Below are positions 12,170-23,113 of a stretch of 64,000 nucleotides of DNA, piece by piece. The notes beneath the pieces are model-generated. The model saw only the letters and a list, made by a program, of their open reading frames with translations, ran no database searches and was not told the origin of the DNA. The first letter of the stretch is position 1. Each line of letters opens with the position of its first letter. The stretch covers positions 14,521,501 to 14,585,500 of the forward strand of contig CM037596.1 in the NCBI GenBank assembly GCA_021018995.1. The letters are read 5' to 3'. The DNA is from Chloranthus sessilifolius (lineage: Eukaryota; Streptophyta; Magnoliopsida; Chloranthales; Chloranthaceae). The translations under genes and the position numbers were made by a program.

Positions 12170-13010
12170 GTATATAATCAAAATTTGAGTCTCTAGAACA
12201 AGTAACTTTATAATGATCTCTACCATAATAAATTTATATGCCCCACAACTCGGACCATCCAAATGACGGGCTGCTCTCTCAGCCATAGTCTGGAAATTAC
12301 ACTGCCCCGAACTTCCGATCAGTTGACTAGTATTAAACTTGTTCAGTAAAGTTTAAAATGATCAAATCGGTGAACAGTTAGGATGGTCCTAACTATTCAA
12401 TCAATTGACTGCTTTAGACCCTGTCAATGAAGTTGCGAGCAATAGGTCCGTGAGGAAGTCTGTCGTTTAGATGGTTAGGATAATCTGATTGGTGCATCTT
12501 TTGGGATATGCATGTCAAATAGGCGGTAATAGATTGGCTGTCCAATTCAATGCTCATGGTGACCAATTGGATTGCAGATAGGTTTATACAAAAAAATGAG
12601 AAATATTTTGTTTTTATATGACACTGGATACAAGCCCTTTGATGTCAGTAATTTTCCTTTGGTAGTCATAATTTTTTCTATTTTTCTGTTATGCCATTAA
12701 TATGCAATCATTTACATTTGTCAAGGTCTTTCGAAAATCCTCAGAATCAGAAGAAATCAATGCTATGCTACCCCAACTCTCCCTAGGAATTGGCTTTTGT
12801 AGAATTTTGAGTATCGTGTCACAAAATGTGCACATAAGTAGCTGCTTTTTAGCATCATATGTTATATATCTTAAGTAAGATACATGCAAAGCTGTTTTAT
12901 TAATGCATGTTTTATTGACGTATATGCACATTTAATTAATATATGTTAAAGTTAATGTATGTAATAATATAACCTCTAATACTGCTCCTTTTGTTAATTG
13001 TAATTATTGG
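12170..13010. other. ELP2 intron, non-coding
   Basis: No gene. 12240-12560 has the unique, moderately GC-rich texture of an old MITE (ggaccatccaaatgacgggc, gatggttaggataatc), but no terminal repeats could be matched. Confidence 0.4.
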
Positions 13011-13238
13011 AGTTAAGCTAATTAAGGCTAGGGTTAGGAAAGAGGAAGAAGGAAAGAGATGGAGAAAAATAGGTTTGACTTGTGTTACCTCAAATCTTTC
13101 TATTATTAGTATTTATATCCCATGTACACTATCTCAGGTATATGAAGTTAGGAAATAAGAAAAACATAAGTCACTTAACTAATATGCACACCCAATATAT
13201 CTATGTACACACCAACATATCTAACATATATCCCAACA
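13011..13238 (-). repeat. Copia LTR, second element
   Basis: Similar in layout to the 5385-5631 LTR: a gctagggttaggaa...ggaagaaggaaag start, then cccaaca at the right edge followed by the purine-tract complement ctctccctcaa. Its left edge is approximate. No partner LTR is found, so the element is truncated. Confidence 0.65.
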
Positions 13239-14000
13239 CTCTCCCTCAATTTGGTGCATAGATTTCAATCATGCCCAACTTTGAAGTAATGTCCTTCAAC
13301 CTGACTCTTCCAACGGCTTTTCTGAGGATGTCAGCCAGCTGATCTTCTGAAGCAACATGTGGTGTATAAAACTCTTGCAGTTCAACCTTTTCTCTCATAA
13401 GTTGCAGTTCGCCTCAATATGCTTAGTCTTCTCATAGAACACATGATTCTCTGCAATGTGTAGTGCGGCACCATTATCCCCATACAAGGTCATATGAGTC
13501 CTAACTTGTATTCCAAGATCATTGAAAATAAACCTTAGATACATACCTCTCCTAAGCATGGTAGAGATAGAGGATTCTCGGTGCTCTCTTCATTACTTTG
13601 GACACTTTGTCCCTGAAGAGGGCACTAAGAAGGAGAACAGAAGAGAGTGGACTCAAAGATTGTAACATCCATTGTAACAAAGGATTTCCATGTGGAAGGA
13701 TCATTACACTTGCCCTTCCTAAGTAGGAGGTTCCCCAACAAACATATACTTAAACCGCCTTTGCAGAGAGTTATATCACACTTGACGGAAGGTGAGCAAA
13801 ACAGAGACACCCAAAGCATGAGGAGATACGGTAAAAAGCTTACTATTAGGACATAATACCTTGTAGGGAAACTCCCTCAAGTACATGTGTAGGCATGCAA
13901 TTGATGAGGTAGTTAGAAGTGAGGACAGTTTCACCTCACGTACGTGTGGGTACATTCATACACAACAAGAACCTAGAGATGACAAGACTGCCTTAAGGGG
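13239..14000 (-). pseudogene. Truncated Copia internal fragment
   Basis: On -, 13560-13250 reads as the RNase H end (LMREKVELQEFY, EDQLADILRKAVGRVRLKDI). 13870-13620 reads as the integrase C-terminal tail (CNDPSTWKSFVTMDVTIFES). Reverse transcriptase and everything upstream is deleted, leaving the RNase H end next to the integrase tail. It is related to, but distinct from, the complete Copia at 5385. Confidence 0.75.
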
Positions 14001-14057
14001 CTGCTACGCTGGGTTGGGGTCAGGACAGATTGGAGTTAGTGAGGGATGGCTGGATGA

Positions 14058-14224
14058 GGTGACGGCTGGGTAATTGGATCCTTTGAGAATTTTTTCACGG
14101 TCTCTGTCTGGTTTCGTAGTGTTGTTCTTCGGGTCTGGTTAGGTGACGGATTGGGAATTGGATCCTTAGAGGACATCTTTCATGATCTGTGTCAGGGTTC
14201 CTGGTGCTGTTCTTTGGGTCTGGT
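14058..14224. repeat. Imperfect tandem duplication of about 84 bp
   Basis: 14058-14141 and 14142-14224 share the frame ggtgacgg...gggaattggatcctt...gtgttgttcttcgggtctgg with scattered differences. No coding meaning is apparent. Confidence 0.6.
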
Positions 14225-14765
14225 TTTCAAGTCAGTTCGTTTTTGTGGACTTTTGAACTGTAGTATATATAGATATCATTCTTATTTATATATCATAATT
14301 TTACTCTTCTTTTAGAGTGACTTTATGATGAATTCACAGTTTTGGGCTCCTCAAGTTTGACTTGCTAACATGTGTTAAACACAAAAACCATGACTTCATC
14401 ATCATCATTATCATCATCCTTATCCTATCAATTCGGGGTCTGCTTTTCGGACACTGTGTCAGGATCCACATATCGCTGAATGACCATACCCATATATGCC
14501 TTTCTAACTATGGCGAATGAATTTTTCAATTTGAATTCATCAAGACAACCATAATTTTGCTTGTAAGTTTTTCCCCCTTTTGTTGGTTAGCCTCACAAGA
14601 GTGAAGTGCGCTCATGTATTTGCTTTGTATCTATGGGGATCATCAATAACTCTGAAGCTCAATCTGAGATTACATTCTTTTCACCCAAAAAAAAAGAGAT
14701 TACACTCCGAATTGTTACCTCCTTTATTTTTATATTATATTATTGGGATAATGGCTCCTGACCAA
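14225..14765. other. ELP2 intron, non-coding
   Basis: AT-rich with a short ATC/ATT microsatellite (about 14396-14422). Nothing else is recognised. Confidence 0.4.
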
Positions 14766-15166
14766 CATTCAAACACCAAAATGGCTGTTTAAATGATCTT
14801 ACACCATTAATATCTGACTTTATCTGACACCATTGAAGAGTGATTTATCATTATGCCATGTGGAAATATCTGTGGCAATCCAAACTGCCCAAGTGGCAAT
14901 CTATCATTGGAACATGTCTCAGCCCAAAGAAACATGCCTATAAGTGGATTTGAACCATCCGATCGATGAACTTTAATATCAGCCATTGAAACTAAAAGCA
15001 CTGGTTGATATTATAGTCCACAGAATGGATGGTTTAAATCTCCCTAAGAAACCAATTTTCGGGCTATTGCACTTCAGTCTATTATCTATCACTTTGACAG
15101 TACGGATCTCCCACATCTTAAATCATTGATGGTAGGATCATTTAAACACCATTTTGGTGTTCAAAG
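14766..15166. mobile_element. MITE with AAACACCAAAATGG terminal repeats
   Basis: The left end reads ttcaaacaccaaaatgg then gtttaaatgatcttacacc. The right end is its inverted partner: ggtaggatcatttaaacacc then attttggtgttcaaa. The interior is non-coding and includes cccaagtggcaatctatcat. A second, right-truncated member lies at 28322-28560 and a scrap near 38700. No clear target duplication could be read. Confidence 0.65.
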
Positions 15167-15413
15167 GACATCCAGGAGAGTCGGGTTATATGTTATTAGG
15201 TGACCGACCCGGTCAAATGTCTGTGGCATCCGCGCTGTGTGCCACAGACAGATATGTGAGTCGGCATGCGCTTAAAGCTCGTGTGCATCTCAAGGTCCAC
15301 GTGGCTCATGTTGTGCCCTCACCTAATACGAGCTTGTACACAAGGGGATTACCCTAACTTATAGCACAATGAGAAGTATGACAACTTTTGATCTGTCAGT
15401 TTTGAAATTTTAG

Positions 15414-15907
15414 GTTCAGGTGAAATCAGTTATCAACTTGTGGCCAGGCACGAGGCCCATAAAAGAATAATATGGGCATGTTCCTGGGATCCGTTTAATC
15501 ACAAATTCGCTACCGGTTCAAGAGACAAGAGTGTGAAGATCTGGGCAGTCGAGAAGCAGAATTCGGTTAAGCAGCTCATAGCTTTGCCCCCATTCAACAG
15601 CAGCGTCACAGCCTTATCTTGGGGTGGCCGTGACCGGTCAATGGATAAGGGGATTCTAGCGGTTGGAATGGAAAACGGGCTCATTGAACTGTGGAGTCTT
15701 TTGGGCGGAAGGATCAGGGATGGGTGTGTCGACCCGTCAGATTTTGAAGCAGTTCTCATGGTACGCTTTGATCTGTTTATGTGTCATGTTTCTACGGTGC
15801 ACCGGTTGTCATGGAGACACTCCGAGGATGGAGATTACAAGATTATGCAGCTTGCTTCTTGCGGAGCTGACCACTCTGTAAGAGTATTTCAGGTGCGCGT
15901 CGATTGA
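15414..15907 (+). CDS. ELP2: Elongator complex protein 2, terminal exon
   Basis: The last exon begins after acceptor ttttag (15413), completes a split glycine codon, and reads SYQLVARHEAHKRIIWACSW, SRDKSVKIWAVE, AVGMENGLIELWSL and MCHVSTVHRLSW, ending CGADHSVRVFQVRVD and a TGA at 15905-15907. These are the final WD40 blades of ELP2, and the short basic end resembles the usual C-terminus of plant ELP2. The frame is open throughout, so this gene may be functional despite its TE-filled introns. No AATAAA was seen close downstream. Confidence 0.9.
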
Positions 15908-16402
15908 TATAGTTTACTCTGTTCATGATTTTGATATTTAGCCGCCTTTAGAGTATTATCGGCGGATATATTATGCATCTGGTCGATAATATCAGCCACA
16001 ACTTTTTTTGTATAATAGTTTGGGGTACTATCAATATGGACCTTTTTTATTTTATTTTATATTTATTTATTTATTTCTGCGATCGGCAAGACCATGGATT
16101 TTATTCAGATTGATGTTAAAATCAATTTCTTAAAGAGAAAATTAACTATTTATGGATCGAAAAAAGGAAGAAAATCCATCCTTTTTTTTAATGCCAAGAA
16201 AAAATCCTTGAATCTAAATGTTGGAAATTCTTCGAATCTAAACGTTGAGGATAATTTCTTCTGCATTATTTTAATGAAATGCATTAGAACTTAAGGTTTT
16301 GGTGGTTCAGGGTTCGATTTGGTTCGCTGTCAGTAGCCGAACCAGGAACCATCCCTTTAGGTTATGCATATAAAGGTACAAAAACGTGGAGAGGAGTCGA
16401 TC
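15908..16402. other. ELP2 3' flank
   Basis: Non-coding, T- and A-rich (tattttatttta tracts near 16040-16075). It likely includes the 3' UTR and the intergenic start. Confidence 0.4.
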
Positions 16403-16410
16403 CTCCAACC

Positions 16411-16554
16411 CATGGTTCAAAATATCGGCAGATAATGAGAATTATCGGCTGAAATTTATCGGTTTTGGTCCCCACCGAAAAGAACAAAAAATGTCTGAAA
16501 TTTTGGTTTCTGTTATGCCCAAAACCGAAAACGAAACCAATATTTTGATCCTTG
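16411..16554. mobile_element. hAT-like MITE (144 bp)
   Basis: Left end catggttcaaaatatcgg; right end ccaatattttgatccttg. The flanking 8-bp duplication is ctccaacc (16403-16410) and ctcgaacc (16555-16562), one mismatch. The interior is built from inverted words such as attatcggctgaaattta and ggttttggtccccaccg versus aaaaccgaaaacg. Confidence 0.7.
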
Positions 16555-16639
16555 CTCGAACCTGCATAAACTGACAGACTACTTGATACCTAATTTTAAA
16601 ACTTACCTGTTTTAAAATCTTCTCTGGTTTCAAGCTAAT

Positions 16640-17188
16640 AATTAAATTGGATACAAATCAATCCTCTTATGAAGATCAATCAAATCCAATATTATTCTAT
16701 GGTTCTAATGATATTCTCGCTCTTGAAGAACTTGAGTTCAAGGTGATTATAATTATCAAGAATATATAAATATTAAAGAAGTTCTTGATTATTGGAGAAA
16801 TTTATACATGGATCCTACTCTTCCAATCGAATATAGAAATTACACCTCATTCTAGCCCATATAAGAGACGTTTCATTACAACATGAAGCTCCCTTAGCTC
16901 ACTTTTAAAATCAAAGTGAATCCGCATATGGTAATCCATTTGCCATTTTTAATTCTGAAAAAGATGCAGAAACATCTTCAGCCTCTAGTGGGTCACAAAC
17001 ACCTATGACACCAAAAAAAAAAAAAATTCTTTACAAACTTATGGCATAAGACTATGAAAAGTGTCTATCCCTAAAACAGTTCAAAATAAAGAATTTTTAT
17101 GTGGATATAATTCTGAAAAATTTTAATCAAATGAAAAGAATCATATCATTTTTGAAAAAAAATTATTAGCAATAAAACTATAAAGTGT

Positions 17189-17223
<35 letters not shown>

Positions 17224-18850
17224 GCACCTGAAACTTTATTGTCTGAATTGATAATCAGGCAATAAAAGATTTTCTTATAAACAAAAGAAATGTTATAGAC
17301 GAAAGATGATTAAACTGGTATAACCAAATTGCCATGTGTTCTTGTGAAGTAGAACATGTCAAATGAACTAATAATTTTCTAACAGATTTTTTAAGCAGTA
17401 ATCCAGAGAATAAGAAGCCACTAAAACAAATAGATTAACCAACATTCATTTATTTCTTGTAGGAAATGGAAAAAGATTTAGATTTGATATATGTTGCTAA
17501 AAAATAAAGATTAAGGAATAAGAAAAATCTTTTCCTTAGAGAAAAGTTTATGTAATTTTAATAAGATTCAAACCAGGAATCTACATGTCTTGGCAAGTAT
17601 GCCAAAGTCAAATATTTCAATTCCCCAATGCATTATACAAAGTGTATAATTACTTAAGCGAGCAAAAAATGATTTTGCCATATTCCAAATAACATAAAAA
17701 TTGGCAAACACCAGTATTGATGAAGTTCTTGATTTTTACAATACATGAATTTTATCTAATTTATATCAAAATTTAAATAAAATATGGAAAACTCATATTA
17801 TCAATGATAAAAAACAGTTTCAAAAGCATATGAGCTCTTTAGCAATAAAGATCATGACTCAAAAAATCAAGCTTCAAAAAATACAAGCTTGTGCATTTTT
17901 CCGTGTGAAAGATTTATCATGAAAAAAATGAAAGTTTCACTCTCGAGAAAATAAATTATTTTCTTGATTTGACCGATTTATTTGATACTCATTTTCTAGA
18001 CCCGATTTTTTATAGGCTCAAACGGGTCCGTATGTTTGAAAAAATTAAACTCATTATCCCAACTGAAATTGGTTATGAGATTATCTCCAAAATTTCGGAT
18101 CATGAAAATAAGATTAAAAAGATCTTATTTCAAAATTATAAATCCATTAATTATTTTGATGGAATTTATCTTCCAAAGCTTTCTTTCTGTCTATACTAAA
18201 AACTAACCTTATAATTTGAAAGAAAGCCTTGATTGGAGAACGATAAACCAATTTATCTTCCCTGGACATCCACTAAAGGATTTTTCAATGATGATCAAAG
18301 CAATGATTTATCTATAACCAAATTCTTAAATAGAACCGTTTATTTCACATTCTGAATAACTAGCATAGTTGGTTGGAGATCCCGAGAAAAATTCTATCAA
18401 CCATATCAGATCTAGCTCCTTAAAAGAACAAAGGAACATGAATTTGACATTGTCCAAATTGAAGAACTAATAGCAAAAATCAGTGCTCAATCAATTTCTC
18501 TACGAATGTACTGGATTCGATCACTGATAATTTTTTCCGAAGTAGCTAGACAAGTCTCAATAGAAGACTATCAATTCAAAATTTTAGACGGCAGCAGAAT
18601 CTTCTAAACAAATCTCCAAGTTGAATATATGCAAATTCCGGAGCAGCTTGTAGAAGCAGAAACTTTACTTGCAAATATGATTATCAGAAAAAACATGGAT
18701 CTTTCAAAACATTTAGAAATTAAAATCACAATTTATGAAGGAAAATAGTTTCAGGATAGCCAAAATCTTGAAAGTCCTGCCTTAGAAGATTTGGTATATT
18801 ACCATAATTTGGAGAATCGCATGGAAGCATAGTTGACCCTACTACTATAT
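16640..18850 (+). pseudogene. Decayed endogenous pararetrovirus-like (Caulimoviridae) sequence
   Basis: A long AT-rich block holds many short open stretches in shifting frames. Around 17250-17430 the translation resembles the end of a viral RNase H domain (IDNQAIKDFL, then an EVEHVK/DFLSSNPENKK-like stretch) interrupted by stop codons. 16930-17000 reads as a Ser/Thr-rich linker (NPFAIFNSEKDAETS). 17969-18196 is an open 76-codon stretch, and 18440-18740 is another long but broken one. The order does not follow one linear genome, as is common in rearranged integrated copies. It is clearly non-functional. An alternative is a degraded Ty3-type element; the family call is tentative. Confidence 0.4.
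17196..17221. repeat. (AT)n microsatellite
   Basis: About 13 perfect TA/AT repeats inside the pararetrovirus-like block. Confidence 0.9.
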
Positions 18851-18872
18851 CAAAAAGAAATGTAGCTGAAAC

Positions 18873-18978
18873 GACTTCAATAATTCATTCAGGACACGTA
18901 GCTACAAATATGTCATCCAGGGCGCATAAAACATAATGACGTAGTTGTAGCTACGTGTCCTGGATGAATTACTGGAGT
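18873..18978. repeat. Inverted repeat, arms about 33 bp
   Basis: The left arm reads aattcattcaggacacgtag then ctacaa (18883-18908). The right arm reads ttgtagctacgtg then tcctggatgaatt (18945-18970), with partial pairing beyond. The spacer is about 37 bp. It could be a small foldback MITE; no target duplication was identified. Confidence 0.7.
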
Positions 18979-20577
18979 TGTACAATAACGCATAAAGCAC
19001 AATGACATTAGCAATGACGAATTTGTCCACCAAACTCACGTGACGAATCTTATTGTTGTGAATTTAAAAGTGTTATTTGAAAGTGCATGAGTCGTACCAT
19101 AGCAAACGAGTGTAAAGTACAAGGTTGATCCCATAAGGATTTTAAATAGATTTTAAGAAAAACAAAATACCAATCGTCGAGTTCCCTAGAATTATCACAA
19201 TATTTATCTAGTCTATCATGATATTACTCAAGAAAAACAAGCGAGGTTTAAGATGCTAAATCGTCTCATCCTTGGCTTATCATCCATAATTTTATATCTA
19301 AGAGGTGAAATATTAGAGACGCAACACTACATAAATATTAAAATTAATTAATGATTTATGCACGAATAAATCGATTAAATCAATATAAAAATCTAAAGTA
19401 ATATTTTTTCAAATCCTCTAATGAAAAGAATCAAAACATTCATTGTATTAAAATAAACCTAATCACAATGAATTAATGAATCTAATTTTGTATTAAAATT
19501 ACGATTATGGTTCTTAATCACGGATCTAAGTTCATAGGAAAAGCATGACTAGTTCCCATATCTCGGATTGATGATTATATCACATAAATGGCAGAAGCAT
19601 ATAGACAGAAAATCCATATAGGCGTCTACAAAAATTTTAATCACAGATCTATTCCATGAACGAATCTCTCATATGGGATTCATTAGATCCCAAAACTCTA
19701 AAAATTAGCCACACATTTTCACGTAAAAATGATAAATAAATGAAATAAAATATGAATAATTCATTAAAATATCATATTTGATTTTTCAAATAAATCAACA
19801 AGGAAGCTTAAATCTACTCGTTGTAATCTTTGTCAATAAAAACTGCTAATCTAACTTTTAAAATGCTAAAGAATGATAAAAGAAAGAGAGAAAAAATAAT
19901 AACTATTGTGAAATGAAGGAGCTCCTGGCACTAACTCTAACTTTGCCTTTTATAGGACTCTTTTTCAAAATCCTAATTTTTTTTATAATTATGACTAATT
20001 TTGACCCTTAAAAACATAAAAATTCGACCCAAAATCGATTGATTTTCTCAGATTTTCGTGAAATTCGGCCCAACTCTTCAACATCCACAACTTTGATATT
20101 TTTGCTATAACGTTTTACTCTATACTCGGATTGACGTAATTCTTGCGGCATTGGAAAGAAGACTGTGTGTGAAATATAAATATCACGAATCCGATATTTT
20201 AGAGGTCAAAATAGAGTTGTAATTGAATTTGTAATTGGTACCACGATGACCGTTTGCCTTCTCATGCATCCGAAGGAGTAAAGGTAGCAAACTATGTGGG
20301 ACCATATACGGTACCTGACCCTTCGAACGAAGCTACCTTTACCATCAATAAAGAGTAAAGGTAGCTTTTTCCTACAATGTGACACTCCATCACATGATTG
20401 GAGGCTATGTAAATGGGCGGATCGATGATTATAACTATTTTGAAAAAGAAAATTAATTAAGTAATATAAAATTGTGTAGTCAACGGAATCAACTACACAA
20501 ACAATAAACGGTAAAATCATATTTGATTTCACCGTTCATTTTCCAACCGATTGACACCATTGACATATTTTAATACT
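18979..20577. other. Non-coding, possible LTR remnant
   Basis: There is no coding sequence. Stretches such as gcatgagtcgtaccatagca and ggttgatcccataaggattt, plus a TATA-like gccttttataggac near 19947, have the look of plant LTR sequence, but no partner or boundary was found. Around 20240-20380 are repeated words taaaggtagc/gctaccttta. Confidence 0.3.
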
Positions 20578-20582
20578 ATTAT

Positions 20583-23108
20583 TATGACGACCTGACTTTT
20601 CCAATCATCATGGTATAGGAAAAGCCGGTTCGCCAACCTATCAATTAAACGATAAGCCGGACGGACATAACAAACATCAAAGTAAAAGTGCAAAGAAATT
20701 CTATTTCTATAAGAAAAGTAAAAAAAATAACGATTCTAACCCCAGGCGAAACCATGGGCAGAAGAACCGAAAAGAACCACCTGTGATGGCCGACCATCTC
20801 CGAAACATGATTCGTAAAAAGAATTAGTATAAACACGCGAATCCAAAATATACAAACATGATGAACCGAACATACCAAGCCCAAGTCTAATCCCACAAAA
20901 GCATAAAACTAGAAGGATTGTAAATAGAGAAGAATTCCTCAGCAGGAATCTCCGAATCGCCCTCCCGAATGTAATCCTGGCCCTCTAGCTCAGAATCCTT
21001 AGAAATCAACTCAGTACCTGTGACGTATAGTCGGAGTGAGCTAACCATCTAAGCTCAATAGAAGAAACTCATCAGATACATTGTATCTCAATTGATATGA
21101 TTTTCAAAGCATACTTTATAGCATATTATGTCTAAATCATGTATGTAAAAATGACTGAATTTCAAGTGCGACATATTATAAGCTTTTCTAAAACAGATTC
21201 GAAACAGATGCAGGATCCAGATGTTCAATGTTTCTTAATTCCTATATGTAAAGCTTATTAATTCATGGCTTAAATCTCAACTTAATCTACCTCTCGAGTT
21301 ATTATATCTCGGGAGCAGGAATAATACTGATGGGACCCCTACCTACAATCGTCGTTCATGAATTTTTTTTAGGAGTGCAACAAGCCCTTGTGTTATGAGG
21401 GTAACTTATGCTAGGAAATTATTCAGGAATTTTGAGCGGTCGTTCAGGTGAATCACAAATCAGATGCATATTCTAATACTTAAGTCAAATACAAATTCTA
21501 ATATATAATCAGAGTTTCAGATTCAGGGTAGATTCATAATTCAGAGTTCTTATTTCAGATTCAAATTCTTAATCGTATTCAAGTTTACAAATGCAGGGTT
21601 CAAATGTCGTATGCACAGTTTAAAAGATCATATTATATATTATCCATGTGAATTAAAATAGAATGCAAGTGATGATGAGATTCTCATACTTCAATACGCT
21701 TTACACAAACCGAAGCAAAACTACCCTTATCAGATGGTGTCAAAGCTCACAACATAATCTAAGACAATCAATGATCATATATCAAAGGTTTGGTATCATA
21801 CAAGCAAAAGATTCAGATAGAAAATTGAAAATTAAACAAAACAAACTCAACTCTATTTCTCGCACGGGCGAGGTACAGACTTGCGCGCGAGCTCATAACA
21901 CATCAGATCTCGTGTGTCTGACTGGATTTAAGCCTACTGCAGTTATGCATGCGAGGCATCGCGCGAGCAAGCCCCCCTTGTTCACACAAGCCCTCGCGTG
22001 AGCGAGTCTCAGAGCCTCAAAGGCTACCTATCTCTTCCGAAGGCCTCTCGCGCGAGCGAGACATAGAGACCTCTCTTGCTCAGGCGAGCGATTGGATTTC
22101 AGTGTACTAGAGAATGCACGCGAGCACCTCACGCGAGCGAGCACTTAAGCTCGTGCGTGTGAGACATAGGGGTTCATTGGACTTCACTTTTCGGGCATAA
22201 GAACTCTTAGGAGTCCTTCTGAAGGTTGCTCACACGAGCGAGCTTTGAAGCTCGGTCGCGCGAGTTACAGAACTCAACGACTTCCGAGTTTCTAAAACTC
22301 GTTTTCTCTTGCGATTTCTCGCCACTTTTCACCAAAATCTTCTACACATCATTAACACACATTCCAAACAATAAAGTAACGTTATTCAACAAATCTCAAC
22401 AAAAATCGTACCTTTCACCGATCGATTTCACGGTTTGAGGAATGTTGCCCAAAAAGGGATTTCGGAATGAAACCTTCGAATTCTTTCTACAATTTCCACA
22501 ACGATCGTTCTCACGAGTTCAAGGTGATTTCATCTATTCTCACGTGTCGATCTTAACCTTTCCAAATCACCGAAGCCGAGCACAAGAGATCGGTTCACAC
22601 ACTTTCTAACTCAAGGGTTTCAATCACAAATGGGTTTCTAAAGAAAGGGGTTTCTAATGATCGGGGTTCACTACGAAAATGCAAGCGATGATCGGCAACA
22701 ACTTTCTTGCGAGGTGAGGAGCTTGTGAGTGATCACACGGCAACGATTTCACAAGGGGTTTAGGGGGAGGAGCTCTCACTCTCTTTCTCTCTTCTCACGT
22801 TTGCAAATGGGAATGACTTCTTTAAGAATCCTTCCCTTCTTTTATAATTGGGTTTTGCTTAGTGTTGGGCACGCACACACAACTTTGTGTGTTTAGCTCT
22901 CAACCTCTAAAGTTCAAGTTTGGCGTTGAGCGGCACACCACAAGTTGGTGCACGACATTCACACAAAAGTCCAATCAAGCTTTAAACTTTAATCCGGTCC
23001 GCACAATTTTATCCAAATAATAAGCAAAAGGTTATGGCGACATCGGTCGCCGTGTTGGACATGCACACGGGTCGGTCTAGTTCGGGCTCAAAATTACGGG
23101 TCATTACA
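20583..23108. mobile_element. Probable solo LTR or non-autonomous LTR-type unit
   Basis: The left edge is tatgacgacctgactttt and the right edge is aaattacgggtcattaca. They are flanked by the 5-bp sequence attat (20578-20582 and 23109-23113). The right edge read backward (TGTAATGACCCG) resembles starts of large plant Ty3-type LTRs. There is no coding capacity. Because the duplication is AT-rich and the left edge lacks a clean TG, the call is moderate. Confidence 0.4.
21858..22275. repeat. Array of CTCGCGCGAG-like words
   Basis: A GC-rich island in AT-rich DNA contains many variants of one self-complementary word: cttgcgcgcgagctc, catcgcgcgagcaag, cctcgcgtgagcgag, cctctcgcgcgagcgagac, cacctcacgcgagcgagcac, gctcggtcgcgcgag. 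Spacing is irregular, so it is not a simple tandem satellite. Confidence 0.75.
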
Positions 23109-23113
23109 ATTAT

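Noticed and set aside
13885-14073. 62-codon open frame
   Set aside because: Lies at the end of the truncated Copia fragment with no conserved motif on +.
21663-22001. 112-codon open frame across the CGCGAG words
   Set aside because: Open frame produced by GC-rich words in an LTR-like unit; no domain.
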